A DNA stretch of 58,394 bases from Stenotrophomonas maltophilia (GCF_039555535.1 NZ_CP154630.1:4772501-4830894), one strand, 5' to 3'; shown: positions 46,859-55,690, counted from the first letter of the stretch. The notes: generated from the letters alone by a model not told the origin. Translations and numbers: made by a program.

Positions 46859-48028
46859 TCAATCCACCACGCGGCAGAACACGGCCTTCAGGTAACGCGA
46901 TTCCTGCACGTGGGCCATGAACGGATGGTCCGGACCGGCGCCAGCCACCTTCAGGATCTGGATCGTGCGGCCGGAGAAATAGGCCGCGCGGCGCAGCATG
47001 TCGAGGAACTGGTCCTCGGCCACCAGGCCGGTGCAGGAGAACGTGGCGAACAGGCCGCCCGGCTTCACCACGCCCAGCGCCAGCTTGTTCATGTCCAGGT
47101 ACTTCTTCAGCGCAGTGATCACCTGGTCGCGGTCGCGGGTCATCTTCGCCGGGTCCAGGATCACCACGTCGTACTGCTCGCCACGGTTGGCGGCATCGCG
47201 CAGCCACGGGAAGATGTCGGACTGCACGAACTTCGGGCGCACGTTGTTCAGGCGCGAATTGCCCTTGGCGATCTGGATGACGTCTTCATCGATGTCGATG
47301 CCGACCACTTCCGAAGCGCCACGCGCCGCCGCATACACGGCGAAACCGCCGGTGTTGCAGCACAGGTCCAGCACGCTCTTGCCTTCCACCTGCTGGCTCA
47401 GCCACTCGCGGTTCTCGCGCTGGTCGGCGAAGAAGCCGGTCTTGTGCGCACCGGCCGGGTCGGCGCGGAACTTGATGCCGTACTCGGTGATCACCGACGC
47501 TTCGGTGGTGGTGTTGCCGTGGAAGTCGAAACTTTCCTGCTTCTGCACGTGCTCGTCGGCGAAGCTGTGGAAGCGGCAACCCGGGAACTGCTCGCGCAGG
47601 GCGTCGTAGATCCACTCGCGGTGGCGGAACATGCCGGCGGCGAAGAACTCGACCACCACCAGGTCGCCGTAGCGGTCGACCACCAGGCCGGACAGGCCGT
47701 CGCCTTCGCTGTGCACCACGCGCCAGGCGTCGGACACCGCGTCCAGCTTCAGCACCTCACGGCGCAGCGACACCGCTTGGGCGATCTTGCGCGAGAACCA
47801 GCCGGCATCGACCGGCACGTTCTGATCGGTTTCGAGGATGCGCACGGCGATGCGCGAGTGCCCGTTGTAGAACCCGCGGCCAATGAACTCACCATCGATG
47901 CCGACCACGTCGACGATGGAACCGGGCTTGGGCCGGACGGTCGGCTTCTCGACCAGTTTCTGGAAGATCCACGGGTGGCTGGAACGCCACGCATTCTTGA
48001 GGCGGACAATCGGAAGGGGGGTATTCAT
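46859..48028 (-). CDS. rlmI: Class I SAM-dependent rRNA methyltransferase, RlmI-type
   Basis: Predicted 389-residue enzyme, probably forming 5-methylcytosine in 23S rRNA (C1962 in E. coli). The N-terminal PUA-like domain (LKNAWRSSHPWIFQK, GSIVDVVGIDGEFIGRGFYN) and central EEHD region are followed by the Rossmann domain with VLDLCCNTGGFAVYAAARGA, GIDIDEDVIQIAK, and the catalytic block DVVILDPAKMTR and CTGLVAEDQFLDML. The size and domain order match RlmI. The start ATG at 48028 has a close GGTGG. The exact base modified is inferred from the family. Confidence 0.85.
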   Translation of the reverse strand: MNTPLPIVRLKNAWRSSHPWIFQKLVEKPTVRPKPGSIVDVVGIDGEFIGRGFYNGHSRIAVRILETDQNVPVDAGWFSRKIAQAVSLRREVLKLDAVSDAWRVVHSEGDGLSGLVVDRYGDLVVVEFFAAGMFRHREWIYDALREQFPGCRFHSFADEHVQKQESFDFHGNTTTEASVITEYGIKFRADPAGAHKTGFFADQRENREWLSQQVEGKSVLDLCCNTGGFAVYAAARGASEVVGIDIDEDVIQIAKGNSRLNNVRPKFVQSDIFPWLRDAANRGEQYDVVILDPAKMTRDRDQVITALKKYLDMNKLALGVVKPGGLFATFSCTGLVAEDQFLDMLRRAAYFSGRTIQILKVAGAGPDHPFMAHVQESRYLKAVFCRVVD

Positions 48029-48051
48029 CCACCTATTGTAAACCGGCCGCC

Positions 48052-48082
48052 GGGGTCGGATCCCCGCAGGGGCTCTGACTCC
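48052..48082 (+). repeat. GGGGTCGGATCC/GGCTCTGACCCC palindromic element, copy 5
   Basis: Ends GGGGTCGGATCC and GGCTCTGACTCC with the short core CCGCAGG. Unlike the other copies it lies between two divergent genes, 23 bp before the start of the methyltransferase gene. Confidence 0.75.
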
Positions 48083-48148
48083 ATTGGGGTTCCCGCCCCG
48101 CCCGGGCCCCATTTGACGGCAGCCCGCCCAGACGGCAGAATCGGCGCC

Positions 48149-48286
48149 AGAAGGGGAGTAGCTCCCAGACGTTGTCGCCGTCATTTCGAGCCCGCAGGCT
48201 CCGGTGCAACGGCAGTTCCAGCCGACTGGGACTGCGAGCGAGACCTTCGCCGTACTGGCGAAGCTCTGTCCCTGGATCCCCCTCCC
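48149..48286 (+). promoter_or_regulatory. yybP-ykoY (manganese) riboswitch upstream of alx
   Basis: The motif AGAAGGGGAGTAGCTCCC at 48149 opens the element. The conserved 3' part includes ACCTTCGCC, then GGCGAAG, and CTCTGTCCCTGGATCCCCCT near 48264-48283, whose CCCC pairs with the GGGG at the 5' end to form P1. This fits the yybP-ykoY class, which senses Mn2+ and activates export genes. It precedes the alx/TerC gene by about 60 bp. Confidence 0.85.
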
Positions 48287-48348
48287 GATCCTCCGTTGCA
48301 GATCCTCGCCGTCCGGCCTGGCATTCATCTTTCCAACGGACATTCCCA

Positions 48349-49311
48349 ATGCAGACGATCGGTAACGTGTGGTTGTGGGGCGGCTTCGCAGCGGTGGTGG
48401 TCATCGCCCTGCTGGTCGACCTCGTGTTGATGCGCCATGGTGGACCGCACAAGGTCACCTTCAAGGAGGCCCTGTGGTGGTCGATCGGCTGGGTCGCGCT
48501 GGCCCTGCTGTTCAACGCCGGCCTCTGGTACTACCTGAATGAGACCGCCGGCCAGGTCGTGGCCAACAAGGTCGGCCTCGAATTCCTGACCGGTTACCTG
48601 GTCGAGAAGGCGCTGGCGGTCGACAACATCTTTGTCTTCCTGATGATCATGAGCTACTTCGCGGTGCCGGAGGAGCAGCGCCAGAAGGTGCTGATCATCG
48701 GCATCCTGGGTGCGATCGTGCTGCGTACGATCATGATCTTCGCTGGCAGCGTGCTGATCAGCCAGTTCCATTGGCTGCTCTACGTGTTCGGCGCCTTCCT
48801 GCTGTTCACCGGCTGGAAGATGTGGTTCGCCGCCGGCCAGGAGCCTGATCTGGAAACCAATCCCGCGCTGCGCTGGATGCGCAAGCACCTGCGCCTGCTG
48901 CCGGACTACGCCGGCAACGCACTGAGCGTGAAGCGCGACGGCGTGCGCTGGTTCACCCCGCTGTTTGCCGTGCTGATCCTGATCGCGGTCACCGACGTGA
49001 TCTTCGCCGTGGACAGCATCCCGGCGATCTTCGCGATCACCACCGACCCGTTCATCGTGCTCACCTCCAACGTGTTTGCAGTGCTGGGCCTGCGCGCGAT
49101 GTTCTTCCTGCTGGCCGGCATGGCCGACCGCTTCCACCTGCTGCCGTACGGGCTGGCACTGGTGCTGGGCTTCATCGGCATCAAGATGATGATCATCGAC
49201 CTGTTCAAGATCCCGACCCCGGTGTCGCTGGGCGTGGTGGCGGTGATCATCGCCGCCACCGTGGTGCTGAGCCTGAAGTACCCGCCGAAGGAAGGCGAAG
49301 GCCAGGCCTGA
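48349..49311 (+). CDS. alx: Alx/TerC-family membrane protein
   Basis: Predicted 320-residue inner-membrane protein with about nine helices, matching the size of E. coli Alx (321 residues). The TerC-family pattern includes GYLVEKALAVDNIFVFLMIM with conserved acidic residues in helices, VTDVIFAVDSIPAIFAI and FFLLAGMADRFHLLPYGLALVLGFIGIKM. E. coli Alx is tied to Mn2+ homeostasis and its mRNA carries a yybP-ykoY element; the riboswitch upstream here points to the same control. Start ATG at 48349. Probably exports Mn2+, inferred from the family and the riboswitch. Confidence 0.92.
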   Translation: MQTIGNVWLWGGFAAVVVIALLVDLVLMRHGGPHKVTFKEALWWSIGWVALALLFNAGLWYYLNETAGQVVANKVGLEFLTGYLVEKALAVDNIFVFLMIMSYFAVPEEQRQKVLIIGILGAIVLRTIMIFAGSVLISQFHWLLYVFGAFLLFTGWKMWFAAGQEPDLETNPALRWMRKHLRLLPDYAGNALSVKRDGVRWFTPLFAVLILIAVTDVIFAVDSIPAIFAITTDPFIVLTSNVFAVLGLRAMFFLLAGMADRFHLLPYGLALVLGFIGIKMMIIDLFKIPTPVSLGVVAVIIAATVVLSLKYPPKEGEGQA

Positions 49312-49416
49312 GCCTGACCGTTGAACGGCGCGGCCGGTGGGATTGTCCCGCCGGCCGTTTCCACTCTCCCGCTGCGGTGGCCTTGGTTTCGCGCCACTCA
49401 CCGCCATTGCTGGGGT

Positions 49417-50187
49417 ATGGACAACAACGCGCCCCTGCCCGCCGGCGACGTACCGGCCCCTCGCAATGACCGCTCGCGCATCCTGCGGGCGTTCAATGTC
49501 AGCCTGGCCGCCGTGCTGATGCTGGTGGCCGTGTTCGCCCTGCAGGGCACCTTCGACTGGCGGCCCTGGGCCGTGGCGCCACTGGAAGCGAAGGGCCTGC
49601 TCGGCCTCATCGGTGGCCCGATGCTGCATGCCTCGGTCGAGCATATCGCCGCCAACAGCATCGCCATCCTGATCCTGGGCACCCTGGCCGGCAGCGTGTA
49701 TCCGAAAGCCACCGTACGCGCGCTGCCCCTGCTATGGCTGGGCTCGGGCCTCGGTGCGTGGATGCTGGGCAACCCCGGCAGCGTGCACCTGGGCGCCAGT
49801 GGCGTGACCCATGGCCTGATGTTCCTGCTGGCCAGCCTGGGCCTGCTGCGCCGCGACCGCGCGGCAATCGCCACCGGCCTGATCGGCATGCTGTTCTACG
49901 GCGGCATGCTGATGACCGTCCTGCCGCACGCCGACGGCGTGTCCTGGCAGTCGCACATGGGCGGCGCCTTCGCCGGCATCATCGCCGCGCTGCTGTTCCG
50001 CAACGCCGACCCGCTGCCGCCGCGCCAGCGCTACAGCTGGGAAGACGAGGAGGACGAGGTCGAGCCGCTGGCCGACGACGAGCTGGAGCCGCCGTCACCG
50101 CAGCGCGTGCCGGTGCTGTGGCAGCCGCGCGAAGGACAGGACTACGTGGTGATTCCGTTCCGCCGCCCGGACGAGCCGCGCGGTTGA
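49417..50187 (+). CDS. Rhomboid-family intramembrane serine protease
   Basis: Predicted 256-residue inner-membrane protease with about six helices. The catalytic serine is S128 in the GASG motif (VHLGASGVTHGL) and the catalytic histidine is H180 in WQSHMGGAFAG. The second helix carries H76 and N80 (EHIAANS), as in active rhomboids. An N-terminal cytosolic segment of about 25 residues precedes helix 1, and a highly acidic C-terminal tail (about 202-256) follows helix 6. The ATG at 49417 was chosen from the frame starting upstream. The substrate is unknown. It follows alx by 105 bp and may or may not be co-transcribed with it. Confidence 0.9.
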   Translation: MDNNAPLPAGDVPAPRNDRSRILRAFNVSLAAVLMLVAVFALQGTFDWRPWAVAPLEAKGLLGLIGGPMLHASVEHIAANSIAILILGTLAGSVYPKATVRALPLLWLGSGLGAWMLGNPGSVHLGASGVTHGLMFLLASLGLLRRDRAAIATGLIGMLFYGGMLMTVLPHADGVSWQSHMGGAFAGIIAALLFRNADPLPPRQRYSWEDEEDEVEPLADDELEPPSPQRVPVLWQPREGQDYVVIPFRRPDEPRG

Positions 50188-50195
50188 TCGGTGAC

Positions 50196-50226
50196 GGGGT
50201 CGGATCCCCGAAGGGGCTCTGACCCC
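50196..50226 (+). repeat. GGGGTCGGATCC/GGCTCTGACCCC palindromic element, copy 6
   Basis: Ends GGGGTCGGATCC and GGCTCTGACCCC with the core CCGAAGG. It begins 8 bp after the rhomboid gene stop codon, in the gene's orientation. Confidence 0.8.
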
Positions 50227-50247
50227 ATCCGGCATCTTCATGACCCG

Positions 50248-50304
50248 GTAGTGGCCGACCTTGGTCGGCGCTCCTGCTGCATGCCAACCAAGGTTGGCAA
50301 CTAC
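50248..50304. repeat. GTAG REP pair with CCAACC/GGTTGG-type stem
   Basis: GTAGTGGCCGACCTTGGTCGGC at 50248 and GCCAACCAAGGTTGGCAACTAC ending at 50304 form an inverted pair of a subtype different from the GTAGAGCCGAGC type. It lies 23 bp from the stop codon of glpQ. Confidence 0.85.
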
Positions 50305-50327
50305 CAGAGCACGCGGACCAGCGCGGG

Positions 50328-51443
50328 TCAGTCCGCCGCGCTACCCGCCGCGCCCATTCCATCCACCGCCTGCCGGCCCAGCGCCGGGTCATCGGTGAAG
50401 AACGCATCGATGCCGGTGGCCAGGTAGGCACGCATTTCGGCGATCGATCCCTCGGCATTGCGCGCGTTGTCGGCGCCCTTGCGCAGGTTGCTGGCCTGGA
50501 AATGGTTCTCCGGGCGGAAGGTATACGGGATCACCATCAGCCCCACCGCATGCGCATCGCGCACCAGCGAAGTCGGCGTGCCCAGTGCACCCTTGGCATC
50601 CAGCGGAATGATCGAGCGCAACTCCGGACCGATGCTGTCGGCGTAGCCGGCGATGTCCTTCAGCCCGGCCGGGGTCATCATCTGCGCGTAGGTCAGCTTT
50701 CCACCAGCCTTGGCGATGTCGGCCGGCTGGGTATCGCCCTTCCACAGCAGCTGCAGCAGGCGGATGTTGCTGCCACGCGGGATCTTGCCGCGCAGGTAAC
50801 GCAGGTTGGCGATCTCGAACGACTGGATGGTGACCGGGCCGACGTTGGTATAGGCGTTGCCGCGCAGCGCGGCCAGCAGCTTGTCTTCCATCGGCAGGCC
50901 GATCGACTGGAAGTAGGTCGGGTGCTTGATCTCCGGCACCAGGCCGATGCCGCGGTTGGCGCGCCCGGCCTGCTGGACCAGGAAGGCCAGGATCTCGTCC
51001 AGGCTGGCGATGCGGAACTGGCCGTCGTAGGCGGTGCTGCGCAGCTCCGGCAGGCGCTCCCGCGCGTACAGGGTCTTCAGCTCGGCCAGGGTGAAGTCTT
51101 CGGTGAACCAGCCATCGACCTTCTGCCCATCGATGACCTTGCTGGTGCGGCGACTGGCGAACTCGGGATGCGAGGCCACGTCGGTAGTGCCGCTGATCTC
51201 GTTCTCGTGGCGGGCCACCATCACCCCGTCCCTGGTCATCACCAGGTCCGGCTCGATGTAGTCGGCGCCGTCGGCGATGGCCTGGGCGTAGGCCGCCAGG
51301 GTGTGCTCGGGCAGCAGCGCGCTTGCGCCGCGATGGCCGTAGACCGACACCTTGGGCGCGGCCGGGGTGGAGGATTCAGCACTCATGGCCACCGATGGTG
51401 CCACGGCCAGCGACAACAGCAACGCACAACCCCACGACTTCAC
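50328..51443 (-). CDS. glpQ: Glycerophosphodiester phosphodiesterase, GlpQ-type
   Basis: Predicted 371-residue periplasmic enzyme that hydrolyses glycerophosphodiesters to glycerol 3-phosphate and an alcohol. The signal peptide (VKSWGCALLLSLAVAPSVAMSA) is followed by the catalytic block VSVYGHRGASALLPEHTLAAY, YIEPDLVMTRDGVMVARHENEI (metal-binding Glu and Asp) and the family insert VIDGQKVDGWFTEDFTLAEL. The start is a GTG at 51443 with GGGGAAG 5 bases upstream; the open frame continues above it but gives no signal peptide. Its location and size match GlpQ. Confidence 0.92.
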   Translation of the reverse strand: MKSWGCALLLSLAVAPSVAMSAESSTPAAPKVSVYGHRGASALLPEHTLAAYAQAIADGADYIEPDLVMTRDGVMVARHENEISGTTDVASHPEFASRRTSKVIDGQKVDGWFTEDFTLAELKTLYARERLPELRSTAYDGQFRIASLDEILAFLVQQAGRANRGIGLVPEIKHPTYFQSIGLPMEDKLLAALRGNAYTNVGPVTIQSFEIANLRYLRGKIPRGSNIRLLQLLWKGDTQPADIAKAGGKLTYAQMMTPAGLKDIAGYADSIGPELRSIIPLDAKGALGTPTSLVRDAHAVGLMVIPYTFRPENHFQASNLRKGADNARNAEGSIAEMRAYLATGIDAFFTDDPALGRQAVDGMGAAGSAAD

Positions 51444-51518
51444 TGCGACTTCCCCAAGCGGTATGTGATGGGCGTCAGTATGAGGCGGCAATGTGACAGG
51501 CGGGGGAAGCGTGCACCT

Positions 51519-51578
51519 GTAGAGCCGAGCCCATGCTCGGCTGACGGGTAGAACCGCCGAGCATGGGCTCGGCTCTAC
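51519..51578. repeat. SMAG-type GTAG REP pair
   Basis: GTAGAGCCGAGCCCATGCTC at 51519 and GAGCATGGGCTCGGCTCTAC ending at 51578 form an inverted pair. The right unit ends 2 bp from the mnmE stop codon on the minus strand. Confidence 0.9.
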
Positions 51579-51580
51579 AG

Positions 51581-52930
51581 TTACTTCCCGATGCAGAAAC
51601 TGGAGAAGATCCGTCCCAACAGGTCATCGGCGCTCATCTGCCCGGTGATCTCGCCCAGCGCGTCATGCGCCAGGCGCAGCTCCTCGGCGGCCAGTTCCAG
51701 GTGTTCGTGCGCCAGCTCGCCATCGGCGCGCTGTGCGTGTTCCTGTGCGCGTTCGATCGCATCCACGTGGCGTGTGCGTGCGGAGAACTCACCGTCCACC
51801 TGCTCCCCTGCCCCGGCAGAGGCAATCGAGCGCAGACGCGCATGCAGGTCCTCCAGGCCGGCACCAGTCGCGGCCGAAACGAACACGCGGTCCGGGTCAT
51901 CCAGCGCCGGCAACGCTTCCAGCAGGTCCGACTTGTTGTGGATGTAGACCCTGTGCGGCACCGCCGCTACGGCATCACCCAGCGCGGCCTCACCGGCCGC
52001 CGGATCGCGCGCGTCCAGGACGATCAACGCCAGATCGGTACGCTCGATCTCCACGTGGGCGCGGCGCATGCCTTCGCGTTCGATGGCGTCACCGCCGTCG
52101 CGCAGGCCGGCGGTGTCGACCAGGGTCAGCTCCAGGCCGTCCAGGCGGATGGTCTCGCGCAGGGTGTCGCGGGTGGTACCGGCGATGTCGGTGACGATGG
52201 CGCGCTCGCTACCGGCCAGCGCGTTGAGCAGTGAACTCTTGCCCGCATTCGGCGGACCGATCAGCACCGCGTGCAGGCCATCGCGGAGGCGACGGCCGCG
52301 TTCGGCATCGCGGCGCAGAATGGCCAGATCGCTGCGCGCCTGTTCCAGCCCACGCCGCACCTGCGCGCCACCGAGGGTATCCAGCGGTTCGTCAGCGAAG
52401 TCGATGGCCGCTTCCACATGGATGCGCAGCAGCACAAGCTGTTCGACCACGGCCTCGATGCGGCGCGAGAACACGCCATCCAGCGAGCGGCGTGCCGCGC
52501 GCGCGGCGCGGTTGTCACCGGCGGCGATCAGGTCGGCGATGGCCTCGGCCTGGGCCAGATCGAGCTTGCCGTTGAGGAAGGCGCGTTCGCTGAACTCGCC
52601 CGGCCGCGCCTGGCGGGCGCCCAGTGCGATGCAGCGCGCGACCAGTTGCTGCAGCAGCACCGGACTACCGTGGCCCTGCAGTTCCACCACTTCCTCGCCG
52701 GTGAAGCTGTTCGGCGCCGGGAACCACAGCACGATGCCATCGTCGATGACCTCGCCGTCGGCATCGCGCAGGCGCGCGTAGTGCGCATGGCGCGGCCGCA
52801 GCGCGGGCGCGCCCAGCGCGTTGGCGATCACCGCGGCGCGCGGGCCGGACAGGCGCAGCAGGCCGACACCGCCGGCGCCCGGCGCACTGGCAATCGCCAC
52901 GATGGTGTCGGTGCGGATCGCGTCGTTCAT
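51581..52930 (-). CDS. mnmE: tRNA uridine-5-carboxymethylaminomethyl modification GTPase MnmE
   Basis: Cytosolic 449-residue GTPase that works with MnmG to modify wobble uridine 34 in several tRNAs. The N-terminal formyl-THF-binding domain begins [22 protein letters not shown]. The G domain has G1 GPPNAGKS at residues 225-232, G2/G3 in [12 protein letters not shown] and VDTAGLRDG, and G4 as HNKSD. The protein ends FCIGK, with the catalytic cysteine C446. It starts 3 bases after the stop codon of the NodB-caspase gene upstream, so it probably depends on that transcript or on a promoter inside it. Confidence 0.96.
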   Translation of the reverse strand: MNDAIRTDTIVAIASAPGAGGVGLLRLSGPRAAVIANALGAPALRPRHAHYARLRDADGEVIDDGIVLWFPAPNSFTGEEVVELQGHGSPVLLQQLVARCIALGARQARPGEFSERAFLNGKLDLAQAEAIADLIAAGDNRAARAARRSLDGVFSRRIEAVVEQLVLLRIHVEAAIDFADEPLDTLGGAQVRRGLEQARSDLAILRRDAERGRRLRDGLHAVLIGPPNAGKSSLLNALAGSERAIVTDIAGTTRDTLRETIRLDGLELTLVDTAGLRDGGDAIEREGMRRAHVEIERTDLALIVLDARDPAAGEAALGDAVAAVPHRVYIHNKSDLLEALPALDDPDRVFVSAATGAGLEDLHARLRSIASAGAGEQVDGEFSARTRHVDAIERAQEHAQRADGELAHEHLELAAEELRLAHDALGEITGQMSADDLLGRIFSSFCIGK

Positions 52931-52933
52931 GGC

Positions 52934-55606
52934 TCAGAGCTTCTCCAGCTGCGCGCGCGCCTGCGCCGCACCGCTGCCCTGTGGCTGCAGCGCCAGGTAA
53001 GTGGTGTAGGCCTGCTTCGCCTTGGGCTTGTCGCCCGCGTTGAAGTAGGCATCGCCCAGATTCAGATAGGCCACGGCGCGCGAGGGATCGATGTTCAGCG
53101 TGTTCTCCAGCCAGCGTGCGGCTTCAGCGTAGCGCTGCTGGCGGTAATAGACGAAGCCGAGGTTGTTGGCAGCCTGGGCAAAGTCCGGGCGAAGCTTCAG
53201 CGCCTCGGTGAACTGCGCCACCGCCTCGTCGTACTGCTTCTCGCGGTACAGCAGCAGGCCGCGGTCATTGGCCTGCTGCGCGCGCTGGCGATCCGATGCC
53301 GGGCCCGCAGTGGGCACCACCAGCTTGGCTTTGCCGCCCTGCAGGTCAGCCACGGTCACCGGTGCCTGGCTGCCCTTGGCTTCGCTGGCGGCTTCAACCT
53401 TGTTGTTCAGTGCGATCGCGTCGGCGGTCAGCTGGCGCGTATCGGCGTTGAGGAATTCCTGGCTGTCCGGCACCTGGAACACGAACTCGCCGCCCTGGGA
53501 ACCGGGCAGGCTGCCGAACGCCGGCGTCTGGTGCGAAACGGCCGAGACGGCCGGCGCCACGTAGGCGGCCAGTTCGGTACCCGTGATCAGGCCATCGCCG
53601 TTGAGGTCGCCCTTGCCGGCCAGCGCCTGCAGCAGTACCCACGTAAACACCGAATGGCCATTGGGGCCGGCGTCGGCCACCTGCTGGTCGGCACCGCCGG
53701 CGGTCAGCATCTGGCGCGCGCTGCGGCGTGCGTTCTCGCGCAGGAACGACGACGACGAAGGGCCGCCACGGGTCAGGCCCAGGCCGCTGTAGCAGGCATC
53801 CATCACGAACATCACATGCTTGGCCTGCATGCTCTCGGCGATGTTCTGGATGTCGGTCATCGCGATGGCGTCGGTAGCGAATTCCTTCGGGTCCGAATCA
53901 ACCGGGATGATGTAGCCGAGGTCGCGCCCGGAGGCGAGCTGGCGGGTAGCACCATGGCCGGCGAAGAACACGAACACACGGTCGTTCTTTCCGGTGCGGT
54001 CATCGGCCAGGCGGTCGTGGAAGGCGGCCAGGATGTTGTTGCGGGTGGCCTGCTCGTTCTTCAGCACGATCACCTGCGAGGACGGGAAGCCGAACTGTCC
54101 GGTCAATGTGTCGGCCACTGCCTGCGCGTCATGGCTGGCGTACTCCAGCTTCGGCCACTTGGCGTAGTTGTCGATGCCGACCACGATCGCCCACGACTTC
54201 TCGTAGCCGGTGGTGACGGTGGCGGCACCGGTGTCGCCCTTGCGCGCGCGCGCAACGGTGAAGTCGCGGCCGTTCCAGCCTGCGAACTGGTAGCCATCGG
54301 CAATCAGGCGGTCGAGGATCTGCGGCAGCGCCTTCACCGCACGATCGTGGATGTCGTGGAACAGGATGATGCCGCGCTGTTCCTTGTTCACCTGGTCGAG
54401 CACGCGCTGCACGATCGACTCCGGCACCGGATCGGCCCAGTCCATCGAGTCGATGTTCCACATGATCGATTTCAGCCCGGCCTCGTTGAGCAGCTGCAGG
54501 CCTTCGGCGTTGCGCGCGCCATAAGGGAAGCGGAACAGCGGTGCACGCTTGCTGTCGACGTCCTTCAGCAGCGTGTCGGTGTCCAGCACCTGCTGGCGCA
54601 GCGCATCACCGGTGGTGCGCGAGAGCTGGGCGTGGGTCAGGCTGTGGTTGCCCACCGCATAGCCCTCTTCCATCAGGTTGCGACTGATCTTCGCCATCGG
54701 GCCGAGACTGACCTTGCCATCGGCTTCCACCTTGCCCAGGTTGCGGCCCACTTCGAAGAACACGCCCGGCACGTCGTAACGCTTGAGGATGGCCACCACT
54801 TCATCGGTGTAGGCCTTGTGCGGGCCATCGTCGAAGGTCAGCACCACGGTCTTTGCGGGCAGGTCGCGGCCGAAGATCTCGCGGTCGCTGTCCTTCATCG
54901 ACATCGGATACGGCTCGATCACGCCATAATCGCGCAGGATCGCTTCGCGGCTGTAGTCCTTGTGCAGGTGGGCGATGTAGTCCTCCCACTTCTCGCGCTT
55001 GAGCTCGATGGCACGGGTGCGCTCGAAGCGGCTGAAGATGCGGGTCAGTTCCTGGTTGTAGTTGCGTTCGATCTCATCGAGCGCTTCCAGGTCCTCGCCG
55101 ATGCGCTGGTGCAGCTTCACCGCCGGCAGCGAAGAGTCGGTGCCAACGCGCTCATGCAGATCGCGCAGCACTTCGCGGAAAGCCAGGCGGTCGGCGTCGA
55201 ACAGTTCCGGCGCCGACTCGATGTAGTCCAGCACGGTGCCGAGGGTGGCGAAGCGCTGAGGGCTGGAACCACGCAGCAGCGCATCGAACTGTGCGGCGAT
55301 CGCCGTGCGCTGTTCCAGCCCATCGTGGAACAGCTGCTGGCCCACGCGCGTGGAGGTGCCGCGGTCGGCGGCCGACTGCTGTTCCTCGTCAGCCAGCAGC
55401 ACGATGATCCGACGGTACCCGTCGAGCTGCTTCTGCAACGCAGCCAGCAACGGTGCGGCGGTCGGATCGGCGGCCGCCGCCGCCTGCGCGCTGGGCTGGG
55501 TGAGGGTGGTCGCCGGTGCCTTCGCGGCCTTGTCACCGCAGCTGGCAACGACCAGTGTGAGCAGCAGCGAAGGCAGGAACAGGCGGAACGACGACGCACG
55601 CGGCAT
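52934..55606 (-). CDS. Lipoprotein fusing NodB deacetylase, caspase-like protease, EF-hand loop and TPRs
   Basis: Predicted 890-residue exported protein. Residues 1-23 are a signal peptide with lipobox VASC (Cys23). After a 180-residue helical region comes a NodB domain with intact motifs: TFDDGP at 257-262, HSLTH at 321-325, FRFPYGA around 358-364, DSMDW at 386-390 and H417 in ILFHD. A caspase-like (C14) domain follows (about 470-660) with the His-Cys dyad: H551 in FFAGHGA and C605 in MDACYSG. Residues 667-678 (DLNGDGLITGTE) are a perfect EF-hand loop, DxNxDGxIxxxE. The C-terminal 115 residues are three or so TPRs. The functions are inferred from domains; an extracytoplasmic wall or polysaccharide enzyme with regulated proteolysis is one possibility. 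It lies between yidC and mnmE. Confidence 0.9.
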   Translation of the reverse strand: MPRASSFRLFLPSLLLTLVVASCGDKAAKAPATTLTQPSAQAAAAADPTAAPLLAALQKQLDGYRRIIVLLADEEQQSAADRGTSTRVGQQLFHDGLEQRTAIAAQFDALLRGSSPQRFATLGTVLDYIESAPELFDADRLAFREVLRDLHERVGTDSSLPAVKLHQRIGEDLEALDEIERNYNQELTRIFSRFERTRAIELKREKWEDYIAHLHKDYSREAILRDYGVIEPYPMSMKDSDREIFGRDLPAKTVVLTFDDGPHKAYTDEVVAILKRYDVPGVFFEVGRNLGKVEADGKVSLGPMAKISRNLMEEGYAVGNHSLTHAQLSRTTGDALRQQVLDTDTLLKDVDSKRAPLFRFPYGARNAEGLQLLNEAGLKSIMWNIDSMDWADPVPESIVQRVLDQVNKEQRGIILFHDIHDRAVKALPQILDRLIADGYQFAGWNGRDFTVARARKGDTGAATVTTGYEKSWAIVVGIDNYAKWPKLEYASHDAQAVADTLTGQFGFPSSQVIVLKNEQATRNNILAAFHDRLADDRTGKNDRVFVFFAGHGATRQLASGRDLGYIIPVDSDPKEFATDAIAMTDIQNIAESMQAKHVMFVMDACYSGLGLTRGGPSSSSFLRENARRSARQMLTAGGADQQVADAGPNGHSVFTWVLLQALAGKGDLNGDGLITGTELAAYVAPAVSAVSHQTPAFGSLPGSQGGEFVFQVPDSQEFLNADTRQLTADAIALNNKVEAASEAKGSQAPVTVADLQGGKAKLVVPTAGPASDRQRAQQANDRGLLLYREKQYDEAVAQFTEALKLRPDFAQAANNLGFVYYRQQRYAEAARWLENTLNIDPSRAVAYLNLGDAYFNAGDKPKAKQAYTTYLALQPQGSGAAQARAQLEKL

Positions 55607-55658
55607 GGCGGACTCGGAAGTGGGAGGAACGGTGTGCGGGGAATTCTAACGCCGCATG

Positions 55659-55690
55659 CGAAAAGCCCGCCTTGCGGCGGGCTTCTCGCG
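55659..55690 (-). terminator. Rho-independent terminator downstream of yidC
   Basis: On the minus strand, GCGAGAAGCCCGCC and GGCGGGCTTTTCGC form a 14-bp stem with one mismatch and a GCAA-type loop, with TTTT in the 3' arm. It lies about 94 bp after the yidC stop and about 50 bp before the NodB-caspase gene, so that gene should have its own promoter. Confidence 0.8.
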
